Below are positions 34,464 to 46,110 of a stretch of DNA of 64,000 nucleotides, in pieces. Both the position numbers and the translations under genes were made by a program. Numbering within the stretch: position 1 is the first letter of the stretch; every line of letters begins with the position of its first letter. The notes under the pieces are model-generated. The model was not told where the DNA came from. It did not search any database and saw nothing but the letters and a program-made list of their open reading frames with translations. The DNA is from Xiphydria camelus (taxonomy: Eukaryota; Arthropoda; Insecta; Hymenoptera; Xiphydriidae), in assembly GCA_963678675.1 (NCBI GenBank), contig OY783194.1:35194278-35258277 (forward strand). The letters are read 5' to 3'.

Positions 34464-35265
34464 TGCTCAGAGAAAAATTTATTTGATTACAGACCTACCG
34501 GAAAGTTTATTAATCGCAAATAGGAATTTTTTTTGTATCGAACGAAGATCTGTTTGAATGAAATCAATATTTGGGTACATCGTGGAACGTTTATTTACTT
34601 GAAACTTCTGTTTGCTCGATGTAAATAAATTCCTTATTCATCGCGAACGAAATATGTTTCTACTAGGTTCGTACTCGAATAAACTTTTCTCTGGGTGTTG
34701 TAACTGTCCCAGTAGCAGGACACGTTCCAGTATTCAGACATATTTAAATATACTTCAAATCATTGAATGGGATAAAAAGGAAGAACTTGTGGAAAAAATC
34801 TGAACTATTAGGTGCACTCGGAGAAAAGTTTACTTGATTACGAACCTGTTAGAAAGTTTATTAATGACGAATGGAATTTTTTTTCACGTCGAACAAAAAT
34901 CTCTGAATTAAATAAATGTTTGAGTAAATCGTAGAACGTTTATTTACTTCAAACTTCTATTTGTTCGTTATAAATAAATTCCTTCTTTATCGCAAATAAA
35001 TGTTTCTACGAGGTTTGTACCCAAATAAACTTTTCTCTGGGTGCATCTGTCCCAATAACAGGACACGTCTAGTAGTCAGACATATATTTTGAGTATAATT
35101 CAAATTATTGAATGGGGTAAAAGGGAATGACTAGTGGAAAGAAATCTTCAATGAATTAAGGATGTACACAGGGAGTATGACTGGTAAAACCCCTGAGTAA
35201 AATCTGCTGTATGAATTTTTATGGCTGTCCGAATACTGGGCTTTAACCGCCCGGCTGTTGGGACA
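34464..35265. mobile_element. Compound repeat: two tandem units of a family-4-like MITE plus family-6 element
   Basis: Unit 1 (34464-34811) is a GAGAAAAATTTATTTGATTAC ... AAACTTTTCTCTGGGTG hairpin followed by a TGTCCCAGTAGCAGGACACG element that stops early. Unit 2 (34812-35265) repeats the hairpin (GAGAAAAGTTTACTTGATTAC ... CTCTGGGTG) and continues with a full family-6 element. That element ends in GGCTGTTGGGACA, the inverse of TGTCCCAATAACAG. The order MITE-6, MITE-6 suggests tandem duplication of a composite. Confidence 0.7.
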
Positions 35266-35683
35266 GTCACATTACTACTTACTCCGCGGAACCGAACCGA
35301 CGACGCGCCGAGTTGATCGTCGCAGACTCTACAACGCCGCGCGAGTCGGTGATGTGTGGTACGACGAATTCGCGACGACGCGCTTGTTTGAAAAACGGTC
35401 ACGTACGACTGAATTGGCGCATTTACGACGAGCGAACGTACGCGCACACGATTAGTTGCACGACGACTCATCGACGTTGCTTGTCCCGTGGGAGGCATCG
35501 TACGTTCGAAGTATGAACGACTCCGAATTTACATACGAGTACGCGCGCCTCGGCCTCGCGTTTACCCGCATCGAAACGAGAACGACGTGCGGTCGACGCT
35601 GAACGGGGTCGCGGGGGGCAAAAGTGCGATCGGATACTATCTGTACCTCGGGACAATAACGATCGGCGGAGTCGTAATTCGAC

Positions 35684-35842
35684 GTGTCCGATTGAATCGC
35701 GATTATCTCGAGATCGTTGAACTTTTGACCCATATTGATGTAGAACTTTTTTGTAGAGTGAAATGTGAGCTTCAAAAAAGTACTATACGAGTTGCACTCA
35801 AAAGTCCACGGGAAGCGAGATAATCGCGATCGAACCGGACAC
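35684..35842. mobile_element. Family-5-related hairpin element
   Basis: GTGTCCGATTGAATCGCGAT is mirrored by ATCGCGATCGAACCGGACAC, with ATTATCTCG/CGAGATAAT as the inner arms. The loop contains CTTCAAAAAAGTACTATACG, nearly the loop word of family 5 (CTTCAAAAAAGTATTATACA), although the outer arms differ. Confidence 0.7.
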
Positions 35843-37107
35843 GACAAAAGTCAGTCGTACTCGTGCCGCGCTCGTGCTCCGCGCGAAACCACCTGCAGCT
35901 GCACCGCCACATAAACCGCGAGAATGACGTTCCCGTGCCCGCGACTACAGCAACGCGGCAGAAGCACCGCGAAAAAGTCCACCGCCGAGGCCGTCTCACT
36001 ATCGCGCAACCGCATCCTGCTTCGACGTCGAGCGACGAATCGTCCTTGGCACTGTTCGCGTAAATTTTCCGGCTGAATTTCCTCCTTCCAGGAAACCGTT
36101 TCAAACGTCCTTCCTGCTCGTTCGTCACGCGGTGATTTTCACCTCTTTCCCCGCCGCCGTCGAGGCGATCCTCTCCCGGGGCGCGGAGCGTTCCGCTTCC
36201 ACGTAACGCTCGTACGAACGGACGCGGTTCGATGGGAACGGTCTCTCTCGTTGAGTCGTACGCTAATAGGCGTATACGGCGATGTTGTAGCTGACTCTTC
36301 TTTTTTTTAACGAACCGTTACCGAGGATTTCTTCTCTTCTCTTTTTTTTTCTCGTTCCTCCGCGCGTCATCGGAGAGTAGTGCAAATTCGGAGGGTCGAC
36401 CCGGTCCCGAGGGCAGTCCCAGAAGAGCCACGGGTAATTACTTACGATTCTTTTTTCTCCTCCGATCTTTTTTTTTCGGTTATTTTTCACGCGCAGATTA
36501 CACCGTCCTCGTCACCGTTACATTCCACGGACCACCGCGCGGTCGTTAGCTCTGCACGCCGAGTCTCTCCTCTTCCTCGGTGGTCGGTGTTCCCGGCCTC
36601 CTTCTCGCTTCCTCACCTGCGGCTGGCCCGTGAGAGACCGGCAATTTGCATCCTCCTTTCTCGCGCGCGGGGGACTCTCTCGGCGTCGCGCGACGGCGAC
36701 GTCGCGTTCGCGTAAATTGGCCTTCGGTCAATTAAGGCCGCGTCCGCGCGCATCGCCGACCGAATTACGGGAGTCTTCGTGCTCCTCGCGGAATCGGCGT
36801 AAAACTGCCACAAGAAGAACAGAAAATGCTCACGAGTCGCGCGGACCAATTTCGTGCCGGTAAAATTCGTTCAACTGCTTTTTTCATTTGTCAGAAAATA
36901 AGATAAATATTTTTACGGATCGAAAATAACGATCCTATACCGGGATTACGTGACTCGCCCCCCCTTTCCCCAGCCCGCACCCTCCAATTTAATCCGAGCC
37001 AACCTTTCTTTCCACCCTCCGCGAGGTGGTACCACGCGGCGATAACTTCCGGACCGTTAACTCGCTAATACCCGGTCCACTTTCGTGCCGAAGGTGCAGG
37101 AGGTGAG

Positions 37108-37400
37108 GGGTCTCGGCTGCACCTCCGTCGCTAATAGGATCCCGCGCAAACTCCGTGGCACCCGACGTCGTCACGACGTTCTTCGACGTCTCGAAAGTAC
37201 GACGCGAAAATTGTCCGTAAGCTCTACAGGATCAGGTTGCGTTCTCCACTGTAATACGAAGTCAGGACCGAGCAGCACATGGCTCGCGGAGAAGTCGACT
37301 ATTAGGGCGACTGGCTGCGCGGCACCTCGCACGCTAATAGGATCCCGCGCCACTCCGCGTCGCGCGACGTCGTCGTCACGTCGGTCGTATCCCTCGACGT
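37108..37400. repeat. Diverged tandem duplication (period about 200)
   Basis: CGCTAATAGGATCCCGCGC followed by ACTCCG and CGACGTCGTC recurs near 37130 and 37330. Short GGCTGC..CACCTC words precede both. The region is intronic and CpG-rich. Confidence 0.65.
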
Positions 37401-38344
37401 CGCCGGTGTAGGAAGCGAGAGCCTAAGCGTCGCGCGCTGAGTCGAGTCGTGCGCCCTGCGTTCTCCTCCACCGCGCATCGGTACTTATATTTAGACGGGG
37501 GACGCGAAGAGAGGAAGCCACCGGCTCTCGCTCCTCGATTCGACGCACGGCTACGCGAAGTCGGGGGCCCTGGCGAGAGAGCACATGGCCTGCCGTGAAG
37601 TCGCCTGCGTATTTTCCTCCCGATAAATCGGACGACGACGAAGAGAAAAGGGAATCCGGAAGGCGCCCGCACCACGCGTCCTCTAAAAATAATCCTTCCC
37701 CGGATTCTGGGGCGAAATAACACGAGACGGGAAAGTGGCTACGCGTCGCGCGGCAGTCAGACGTACGCGATCCGCGCCGGTAGTCAACCCCCTTTTTCTC
37801 CTTCCGCGAATCGCAGTCCACGCGGAGAACGGATCTCCGCTGCTGCGGCGCGAACTGGACGCGGCGGCGGCGGTGCGCCGGACGTGAGCGCGCGTATCGG
37901 GAACGCGGGAAGAGGCGAGTCCGTGCACGCGCGAGCACGTGAGGGAAGGCAGCAAACCAGAAAGTACAAAAGGGGAATGCGCATAAGTAGCGCTTCATTA
38001 GGATCGTTTATTTCAGTCACCGCGCGCGCGCGCGCGCGCGCGTTCAGCTGCCGCTGCCCGCCTCTGCCTTGCCTCGCGCTCGCGACGACCGGAGGCACCA
38101 TTAAATAGGAGACCCGTCGGTCGCCAGAGAGGATCTTCCTCCTCCTCCTCCTTCCTTTTCCTCTCTCGCCCGCGCTTCTCCGCCTCCGCGGAGGTCATTC
38201 GCGAGACTCCGAGGAGGGTTCAGCTACTTACAGACTTATCGCGCGACGTGCAGCGGACAAGTGCGGTCGATTCCTTGAAACATGTTGGAATTGTCATGAA
38301 ATTTTGTGGGTCACCTAAAAAAATGAGAAAAATTGGAGTTTTCT

Positions 38345-38612
38345 TCTCGGAGAAAAAAAATTAGTTGGATCTAGTAATAATAACATGTGGAGTTGCAAGT
38401 AATTAGCGATTTACATCAATTTGATTTTTTTTTCATATTAATTAAATTATATATTTTTTCCTTGCAGCCATATTACTATTCCATATTATTATAATGAAGA
38501 AATATCTGATCGATGTATTAAAAGATTTCATTAATGTATCAACAAGTAATTACTTGCGACCCTGCAAGTAACTTTCAGCAAATCCAACTAATTATCTTTT
38601 TCTCTTTGTGGA
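38345..38612. mobile_element. Family-7 inverted-repeat element, copy 2
   Basis: GAGAAAAAAAATTAGTTGGATC at the left is mirrored by AATCCAACTAATTATCTTTTTC at the right. GTTGCAAGTAATTA and CCTGCAAGTAACTT, with GAAGAAATATCTGAT in the core, relate it to 29535-29801. Confidence 0.7.
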
Positions 38613-39229
38613 ATAACTGACATTCGTTATATTTTATCCAGAATCAATCGAGCATTTCACCCGATGTTTCTCTCTCACGGTACCTACATATTTTACTTTC
38701 CTTTCGGTATCGCGTGATTATCTGCCCGAAATTTATTGCGTCTGCGGCTAGTGAGATAATCACGATCGAAGCGGACACCTCTGCGAGCCGAACCGCAGTC
38801 TCGCTGCACTCTATAAAGTTCGCGACTTACGGGTGTTCCCGCTACTTCTGCACACACACCACATATGCTTCGTCTCGCTCCCGACTACTGATCTTTTCCC
38901 TCCGTGGGAGTGGCACACGGTAATTACCGATGTTATCGGTTGACCGAGGATTTTAAATCGTGTGCACGCGGCACTTTCAGCCGGTAATCGACGTATCTCG
39001 AGATAGCGGGACGGCGCGCGGGCGCCAAGCTAAAGGGATTCCGGAACTCGCGGGACTCGTGGAGAAATTAATTAACCCAAGGCCATCGAGAGAGGACAGA
39101 CGAGATGAGCCGATGATAATTTTTCGTGTATGCGCCTCGTTGATGCTGCTGCTGCTATACATATTTCGAATTTTTGTAATCAGAATGGAAATATACTTCG
39201 GATAGGATGGTCGAGAGTTCAATTACCCC

Positions 39230-39660
39230 TGGAAATGTTGTCGAAAATCGAAATCTCAGGAATCGATCGATCGACCGTCCTATCTTTGTATTTTTTGTGT
39301 TGATTGCGAAAAGCATGGTTATCATTAGATCGATATCTCAAAAGGATTGTAAAATATCAACGATTTTATGTAGGAAAAATGTTTCCCCCTTCGGAAAATC
39401 GTCGATATCTCGGGTTTCCCTTGAGATTTACTCCAAATATCTATGATTTTCGGAATCAGCAAAGAAAAATACATCAAACAGAGTGGTCTAGATTTAGATT
39501 TTAGAGATTTAGATTTTTGCGAAAATGTTAATTGATATTTTCTCAATTTTACGCAAAAATCGAAATCTCTGGAATCGGCCGCTCGATCACCCTATTTTGT
39601 ATATTTTTTCGTGCTGATTACGAAAAGCATGATTATCAGATCGATATCCGAAAGGAAATA
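39230..39660 (+). repeat. Family-11 interspersed repeat, partly tandem
   Basis: The block AAAATCGAAATCTCWGGAAT, then CGATC.CCCTAT.TTTGTAT, then GCTGATTACGAAAAGCATG occurs twice within this stretch (about 39238 and 39553), so it is internally duplicated. Further fragments lie at 12250-12560, 60515-60835 and 61212-61262. Confidence 0.65.
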
Positions 39661-39762
39661 CAAGATCCTGTGTATTCCAGCAATTATCCTAGACTAGAAA
39701 GCGGCTCGAAAAAGGAGCATCTCTTCGAGAAAAACCCCACCTCCACAATGCCAAGGTTTCCA

Positions 39763-39906
39763 AATCTCGAGCGTGACTCGAGCCCGATCTTTTCAACATC
39801 CATCGCATCGTACACTCGCGAACGCGGCCCCCCAAAAAAAGGTTCCCTTTGATAAAAGGCTCGACCTCGTAATTCCATGCCCTCCCAATCTCGAGCGTGA
39901 CTCGAG
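39763..39906. repeat. Twenty-base direct repeat, 124-base spacing
   Basis: AATCTCGAGCGTGACTCGAG is exact at 39763 and 39887 and contains the partial palindrome CTCGAG...CTCGAG. The second copy runs into GTCTAGCGTGATGCCGC, which resembles ATCTAGCGTGACGTTGC at about 40702, a further weak duplication about 790 bases on. Confidence 0.7.
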
Positions 39907-40173
39907 TCCGGTCTAGCGTGATGCCGCAGATCGGCGGTGCGTGCGCGCGTTGCTCCGAATACGCAATCACGACTCTGAAAAGTATCTCTATAGAATAGCC
40001 GAGCCGGTGGTAACCGCGGAGGAGGGGCCGCCAATCGTGGAACGATTCCTCGTGAAAATGAAAGATAATCGAAGGTACCCGAAAGAAATTCCTGAGAATA
40101 AGCATCTCATCCGCTGTTTATCGACCTTGATTACAATTCAGCAGTTCAGTTTTACACGTATCATACGTATACG

Positions 40174-40396
40174 CACTGAGACAAAAAAGTACTTGATCGA
40201 AATAAACGTGCCTTTGGATAGTCCCAAGAGCGTATTTATTCGATTTAAATGAATATCGATTTGATTCAAATAACATCTAATTAATTCAATAATCTAATAT
40301 TTGCGTCCAACCAATATTCATTTAAATCGAATAAATATGCTCTTGGGACTATCCAAAGGCACGTTTATTTCGATCAAGTACATTTTTTTCTCAGTG
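40174..40396. mobile_element. MITE, family 3, near-perfect hairpin, copy 2
   Basis: CACTGAGACAAAAAAGTACT and its mirror AGTACATTTTTTTCTCAGTG bound arms containing AATAAACGTGCCTTTGGATA and TATCCAAAGGCACGTTTATT. It is very similar to 7173-7397, which implies recent spread. Confidence 0.85.
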
Positions 40397-42539
40397 CGTG
40401 AACTGAATTATCTCGGGTACCTCCTATTAAGAGATCACCGTCTCAATATTTCACGAGAAATATTTTCCGTGTTCGTCTACCTCCTTCGCCGACACCGATT
40501 CACCCCGTACACTGCCACGGAATCCCTCTCGCTCCCATACTCCCGCTCGAGAAGGAGAAAGAAAACAACCGCGTACACAACGAAAGTCACGTAGCCGTTC
40601 CGTAGCGTTCCCACACGTCTGTGCGCCGCGGCAACGCTCTAGAGACACTGGCCAACATCCTGAATCTCGACCCGCGTGTACACCGGCGGCGGCGGGCCCC
40701 GATCTAGCGTGACGTTGCTAATCGGCGAGACCTTGATTGCGTGTTCACCATTATACGCACATACCCGGCATCGCGCTTCGCGATAAAAAGCGCGCGCGCA
40801 AAGTCGCCGAGCCGATACGAATTCAGGCCGATCTCGTCGTAAAAATGAAAAGTCGCCTGTTGCGTCACACCGACCGCCGCGCGATTGACTTTCGATGCAG
40901 CGCGACGCGCGTTTATTAACGACCCGTCGCGCTGTTCTTCGCAGCGGGATACGACCGCGTTACACCGAAGTTGCCGCGTAGGGGGGGGGGGGGAGGAGCG
41001 AGCGGCAGGGCATTTAATTCCAACGCGTTCGCCGCATTTCCCCAGCGCGGTTCTCGATTTCCAAAGTAAAGTGTCGAAGCGCGCCGCGTGGAAAGGCGAA
41101 CCGGCTCTCTACTCGTCGCGCGCTCGCGCGCCTCGTTGTTGTCCCACGATACGATCTTCCCAGGTTTCTTCTTCTTCTTCTTCTTCTTCTTCCGCGGCTC
41201 GCTCCCCCTCCCTCTTCACGTCGCGGCACCCACCTCGCCGGCCCTCCTCCTTGCGCAATCTATTCCGCCTCGTACACACAGTTTTGTCTCGCATTATATC
41301 ACGTAGGTGGACTCGAGAGAGCGCGCGCGCGCGCGCACACACGGGGCTCTCGCTGTGCGCGCGGACACGGTGCGTGACACACGGTCGCTCGGGCCGTGAC
41401 TTCTTTTTTGTCTCGCATACGCCGCGCGCGGCGAAGAGCGGCCAAGACGAAGACGCTACCATAAGAGGACATCTCGCGGCGGCGGCGGCGTCCCAGGCCG
41501 AGCGCGCACTCTTTCCCCGGCGAGCGCGTCTTCTCCGTGAGGGTCGCCGGTCTTGTCTCTCTTGCGCAGGGGGGGGGGGGCGGTAGGTACGGAGAATCCC
41601 TCCGAGTATAGCCCGGTGACATTAAATATGTAGAGCGCGTACAGGTATAGGGCACCCGATCCCGGGATCCCTTCCTTTTCGGGGCGGGGGGAGATGCCCT
41701 TCGACGTGTATCGAAAGAAGTGGCGCGGAAATGAATGCGCGGAGCGAGCGCGGAGAACGCGACGAAAAAAGCGTTTCCATTTAAGGCGGAACGCGTCTCG
41801 GTGGACTCCTCTTCCTCGGTCCCGTGAGGATAATTCGAGAGGATCTCCGTTCGGCCGCCGCCGTCGCCGCGGTGCTTTACCCGAAGGGGTTGCGGCGCCG
41901 CGGAGGGAGACGAGTGGCACGTAGAGCGGTGGCGACGGGGCTCTGTAGTTTTCCGCGGTAGTTTCGCACACTTTCCCCTTTCCCTCTCCCGCGGGGAGGA
42001 TGAGGTGTTCGCACTCTCTCGTATATGCCCACGTAGGTATTGTTCGGTGAGTCACCACAGGCGTTCCTCCTCACCCCGTGCGATTTGTTTTCTGGCCGAG
42101 TCGAGCCGCCGCCGCCGCAGCGTCGAGCGTCCCAAGAACAATGGAAACAAAAGAAGCACTGCACGCGTGCGAGCAAGGTAGCCGTGGTCACGGCGGTCAC
42201 GTTTCGCGGAACTTACACGGCAAGCTTTTCGCTGGTATTCCTTCCCCCCCGGCGCGGGCGTCAGAGAGAGGGGCTAATGGATCGGCATCGATGGTCGATA
42301 CGGTTCGGACGGGGGTCGGTCGGCATCGCGACGCCCCACGTGTCGCGCGGATCGAACGTTAATGAGTCTCAGCGGTCGTTTGTAATTTCGGAGCCGCGGG
42401 ACGGATGCGGTTATTATTCGAATTGAAAATAGGAGTCGGGTGGGCGGGGCTGATCGATGGAGAAGTTTGAGCTTTTCGACAGAGCATCGCGATGATGGTG
42501 ATCGAATCATTTTTTTGGAAATTTTCCAAATCGGTAAAA

Positions 42540-42935
42540 AGAAAGCTCATTTTTATCCTATTTAGGGCTAGTTTTCTGCCCGCGACTTCGTCCGTGATGT
42601 GGATCTCGAAATAAGTAGAAAGTCCCGTACAAATTTTCATCCCCTATTCAATCCCTTTAAGGGATAAATTTCCAAAAATCGTGAAACACGTCTTTCCAAA
42701 TTTCTAACCGAAAGGACGAATACCAATTTTCATGGATCAAACTTCAAAACATTCTGCATTCCCTATTCTACCACCTCAGAGGAAGAATTTCGTAATATCA
42801 TTTTTAGTGGGTGGTTGTGTCACAAAAGAAACCTACCTATTAAAAGTGCATGTAATTAGCTTCAACGATTTCGCCTCAGCGTTGATGAATCAGTCAGTCA
42901 TCAGGACATATTCTTTTATATATATAAATGAAAGC
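42540..42935 (+). repeat. Family-10 interspersed repeat, copy 2
   Basis: It contains CCCGCGACTTCGTCCGTG, then GGGATAAATTTCCAAAAATC, GAAACACGTCTTTCCAAATT and CTAACCGAAAGG. It ends GATGAATCAGTCAGTCATCA, ATTCTTTTATATATATAA. A conserved body with a TATATA tail is typical of degraded non-LTR retrotransposon 3' ends in insects. I could not identify a reverse transcriptase frame. Confidence 0.55.
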
Positions 42936-43251
42936 TAATTCGATCCGAATGTAAATGTAATGTTCAACATTTCCCGTTTACCATCACCCAACGGGATAGG
43001 CAAGTCCTATTATATAAACGGAACAATAGTTATTATCAAATCAGCGTATCGAAGCATAATTATCGCGTGTTATTTGGAAAGGCACGGATGCAGGTCTGAA
43101 GCGGTTGTAAAGCGCGATATTGTGATGCGAACCGCAAACGTTGTTTGTTCATTGTCGGGTGGTACACGCCCGGGGGTGGTTTCCCATAGGGTAATATTTG
43201 CCATTGATCGCGCGATACCTGTAATACATTGTTGTGCCGTGTGTTGCGTAG

Positions 43252-43421
43252 GTCGAAAACGTGAGCCTGTGCGTGGGAGCCCTGCGGGCGCTCGGCGCGG
43301 ACGTGGGGGCTGTAAATCCTGGCGAGCTGGCGGCGGGATCCACCCTTCGCCCCGTTCTGGCTCTACTCTTCGCCCTCTCGCGACACAAGCAGCGAGCCAA
43401 GCAGCTCCAGGACATGCCGAG
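43252..43421 (+). CDS. sick: Sickie/NAV exon: C-terminal part of the CH domain
   Basis: It enters in phase 0 after GTGTTGCGTAG and reads VENVSLCVGALRALGADVGA, NPGELAAGSTLRPVLALLFALSRHK, QRAKQLQDMPR, leaving at CCGAG|GTAAGT in phase 2. It corresponds to NAV IENIDACLNFLAAKGINIQG..IRNGNLKAILGLFFSLSRYK, closing the CH fold (last helices). Spacing to the preceding QQM is exact relative to vertebrate NAV. The following Arg/Lys/Gln tail begins the linker. The phase-2 exit fits the exon at 56154. The acceptor pyrimidine tract is modest (TTGTTGTGCCGTGTGTTGCG), but homology leaves little doubt. Confidence 0.92.
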
Positions 43422-46027
43422 GTAAGTCCGCGATCAAGGACGGTCGCCTTATCTGCAGCCGAATCGTTCCCGCCATCCGATTGTCGGTAAAGTAGTAATC
43501 CGTACGCCGGTCGGCAAAGTAGCTACTGACTTATCGGCCGACGGTGACTCGACGAGTCTGTCGACTGAAAGTAACCCGCGCGCGACAGATCGACGAGGCG
43601 CGGTCGGAAGGCACGCGTGACCGTAGGTAAGATTTATCTCGAAATTCGAACAACGATATCAATTCTCCGCGAGCGCATCTCCCGTAACAGGAGACTCGAG
43701 CGATACGCTATCTGCCAAACCAGTCTTCAGTTTCTCCTTCGAGCGATTCATAATTGTTTCAAAATAAGATAACCACACTAGCAGCACTTTATCTCGCGTT
43801 AATGAGACACGAAGCATCCCTCGCTCGGGTCTTCGCTCTTCCGCCTTCCCCCCGACGACTCCGACATTCTTCTCCCCCTCCGTCCATTTAATCGATACCG
43901 ACGCGACGTCCCGTAACGATAAACTGGCGGGCCACGCGCTCATTAACATCTCCGTTAATCAAGGGGTGCGCGCATACCGTGCTCCGTTGTATCGCACGCC
44001 ACTCCGTAAACCCTTTCCGTGTATATTATGTATACGTGTACCCATATAGACCGCGCTCTGCGGTAACGCTCTCCAGCCTGCAGCGGTAGTATGGCGGGGT
44101 TGAAACTTGAAATATTTTAATTACTCCGCTTCACGGTTAATTGCGTCCGTTGGACTTCAGCCGGGGTGACTGACTCCGGGCCTTAATGTCCCGTGCGGGT
44201 ACTTAAACGACTCGCACACCACATCGGGCTATACGTGCAGCTCGACGCACCCGCGCCTCGCGAAGGTCATTATTTTTAGACCAAGTTGACACCGTCCTCC
44301 GAGAAGCTCGAAGGGAACCACACCGGGGTCCCCGGAGACATCGGATCACCGTTCTTTTTAAGGTGTAACGCGATGCCTCCTCGACGTCTTATCGCACGTG
44401 CGACACACACATATCGTAGATATCCTCTTCCGACAAATCTATATACGTATAAACCGACGTTACTCCCGTAGCCTTCGGACCGGCATTAACATTTTAACAA
44501 TGCTCCATTATGCCATAACCGCCGGCGTGGCGCGCGGGGTAAGAACGAGAGGCGGAGGGGCGGTAATGTGGAAGGAAGGAGAGAAAGAACAGTGCGAGCG
44601 AGTCGCGCGCACCGCGTTCCTCCCGCGCACGACGCAATACGAGCGCACGCACCGAGGCGACGCACTCGGGCAGGGATATTAACATAAAAAATGGTTTAAA
44701 AACTGCTCCCGTCGACGCCGATTGGCCGGTTCCGGGGGAAAATCGCGCCACGCTATAGGCCGAGAGCCGCTCAACGGGGAGAAGCTGCCCGGTTCGAGGG
44801 TTGGCTGTGCGCGCGGCGTGCGTGGAAAGGAGAGACGACACGAGCGGGAGAGATGGTATGGTCTCTCCGCGCTGATCGTCCGGGAGAGGAAGGGAGAGCG
44901 AGGATCGCGCCAGAGAAGGACGCTCGGCGGAGAGAGAGTTCGAGCGCAAGAGAGAAAAGCTGCCGAGCGAGAGGGGGGAGGCCCGAGGGTGAGAGAGAGA
45001 GAGAGGCCACGTGCTATGGGAACGGGAATGGTTCCCCTTCGCGGCCCTCAGTTTGAAACGGGCCATCAACGATGCCTACAGCACCATGGCCGTGCCGTGA
45101 CCGTGGCTCGCCACAAGGCGCTCGTCGCAGTGTCTGACGTCCGTCTCGCGTGCGCGCGCGAAACGTATCTCGAGACGCTCTCGGTCGAGAATCCGAGTCG
45201 AATTGAATTTACCGCGTAAAAGTGAGTCGTCGCGGCGCTATAAATACGTCCGTCGAGCGCGCGTATGACGTTTTCTTCCATTCGACGAGTGGGCGGATCA
45301 ATGTAAGACGAATCGAAGAGGACCGAGGAAGAAGAGCGCGCTCGCCGATCAGTCGCGAATGACCCGTTCGTTTTTTCGCGCGCCGCCCGGTCCCGACGAA
45401 GAGCGACACCGCGATCCGTGGATGGATCGCCGGGCGAACTCCGGCGACGCGAGCTATCGACGGCGATCGTTGAAGAGGCGGCGCGGGCGGCTCTCGAGAC
45501 GATAGCGAAGCGGCGCTCGACGATTATGCGGACGGAGCCTCGGCCCGTGCCCGTTAGGCGTTCGGGGAAAGGACTCTCTTCGCGATTCCCCGACGTTTCT
45601 GTGATAAAATCGCGTCGCTCGGGTGTGTGCGCGCCGCGAGGCGCGCAGAGCGAAGCGGAGGCGTGACGCGACGGACGTGTGTGTAGTGGCGGACTGCGAG
45701 GCGATGCGCGTGTACTACTTGTATCGCGGTGTAATGTGGAGATATTTTTTTATAACCTTTTGTACGAGCTGTCGACGAGATAAAGGCTCGTCGGGATTGT
45801 GATTTGGCAACATATCAGAGCGGGAGAATCGGAACTTGCGCGTTAATATCAACGTTAATCGTACCGCTGGCGCGCTAACGATCTGATCTAGACTCGATTT
45901 AAATACCAATCGTCGCAATGCGACGAATTCGCTAGAAAATTCAATACCGCAGTGATTCAATCGCGTCGCGCGCTCCGACCTATTAAATAAAAGAAGCAAC
46001 CGCAAATCTGCGCGAAGATTCCTCGCC
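43422..46027 (+). other. Intron and presumed promoter/5' leader of exon D
   Basis: No coding exon was recognised before 46028. From about 44.5 kb the sequence is CpG-rich with GA-rich patches. A CTATAAATA string at 45238-45246 sits in GC-rich DNA and is a plausible core promoter element for exon D, giving a 5' leader of about 750 bases. The GTG-initiated open frame at 45418-45666 has no family features and is not called. Confidence 0.4.
45238..45246 (+). promoter_or_regulatory. Candidate TATA box for exon D transcript
   Basis: CTATAAATA is embedded in CpG-rich sequence (preceded by GTCGTCGCGG) about 790 bases before the exon D ATG. The contrast with the surrounding composition makes it stand out, but no initiator was assigned. 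Confidence 0.3.
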
Positions 46028-46110
46028 ATGGGTAACAGCGGAAGCAGCGGCGGCGGCAGCAGCAGCAGCAGGAAAGCGAGAAGCTTGCCAAATTCACCGG
46101 AAGCCCACAG
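46028..46110 (+). CDS. sick: Exon D: alternative first exon giving a CH-less, possibly myristoylated isoform
   Basis: ATG 46028 in a good context (CGCCATGG) opens MGNSGSSGGGSSSSRKARSL, PNSPEAHR, ending at CACAG|GTATAT in phase 2. That matches the exon at 56154, giving ..PEAHR-LPSPYNKQ. Gly2 with Ser6 fits the N-myristoyltransferase pattern (MGxxxS), and the nearby RKAR would aid membrane binding. Such an isoform would lack the CH domain. An alternative reading is a cassette exon beginning at 46018 after GCGAAG. It would also be in frame after exon 43252-43421 (MPR-FLAMGNSG), but that acceptor lacks a pyrimidine tract, so a first exon is preferred. Membership in sickie is inferred from phase and orientation. 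Confidence 0.5.

Larger units (their letters stand above)
26377..43251. other. Large intron within the CH domain (about 16.9 kb)
   Basis: It contains several repeats, listed separately, plus GC-rich blocks at about 27.2-27.5, 28.7-29.4, 31.7-33.5, 36.5-38.2 and 40.7-42.2 kb with many simple repeats. These include (CGT)n at 29323-29346, (CT)n at 33469-33494, (TTC)n at 41166-41191, and poly-G at 40981-40993 and 41569-41580. Candidate exon E is at 34323-34390. No other gene was recognised on either strand. Confidence 0.55.

Noticed and set aside
41456..42058. Open frame of 200 codons on the minus strand
   Set aside because: Arginine/proline-rich translation of GC-rich, microsatellite-laden intron. 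Opposing frames are also open and there is no family signature.
45418..45666. 82-codon open frame with a GTG start upstream of exon D
   Set aside because: No ATG at its start, composition-driven, and in the presumed 5' leader. No recognisable domain.
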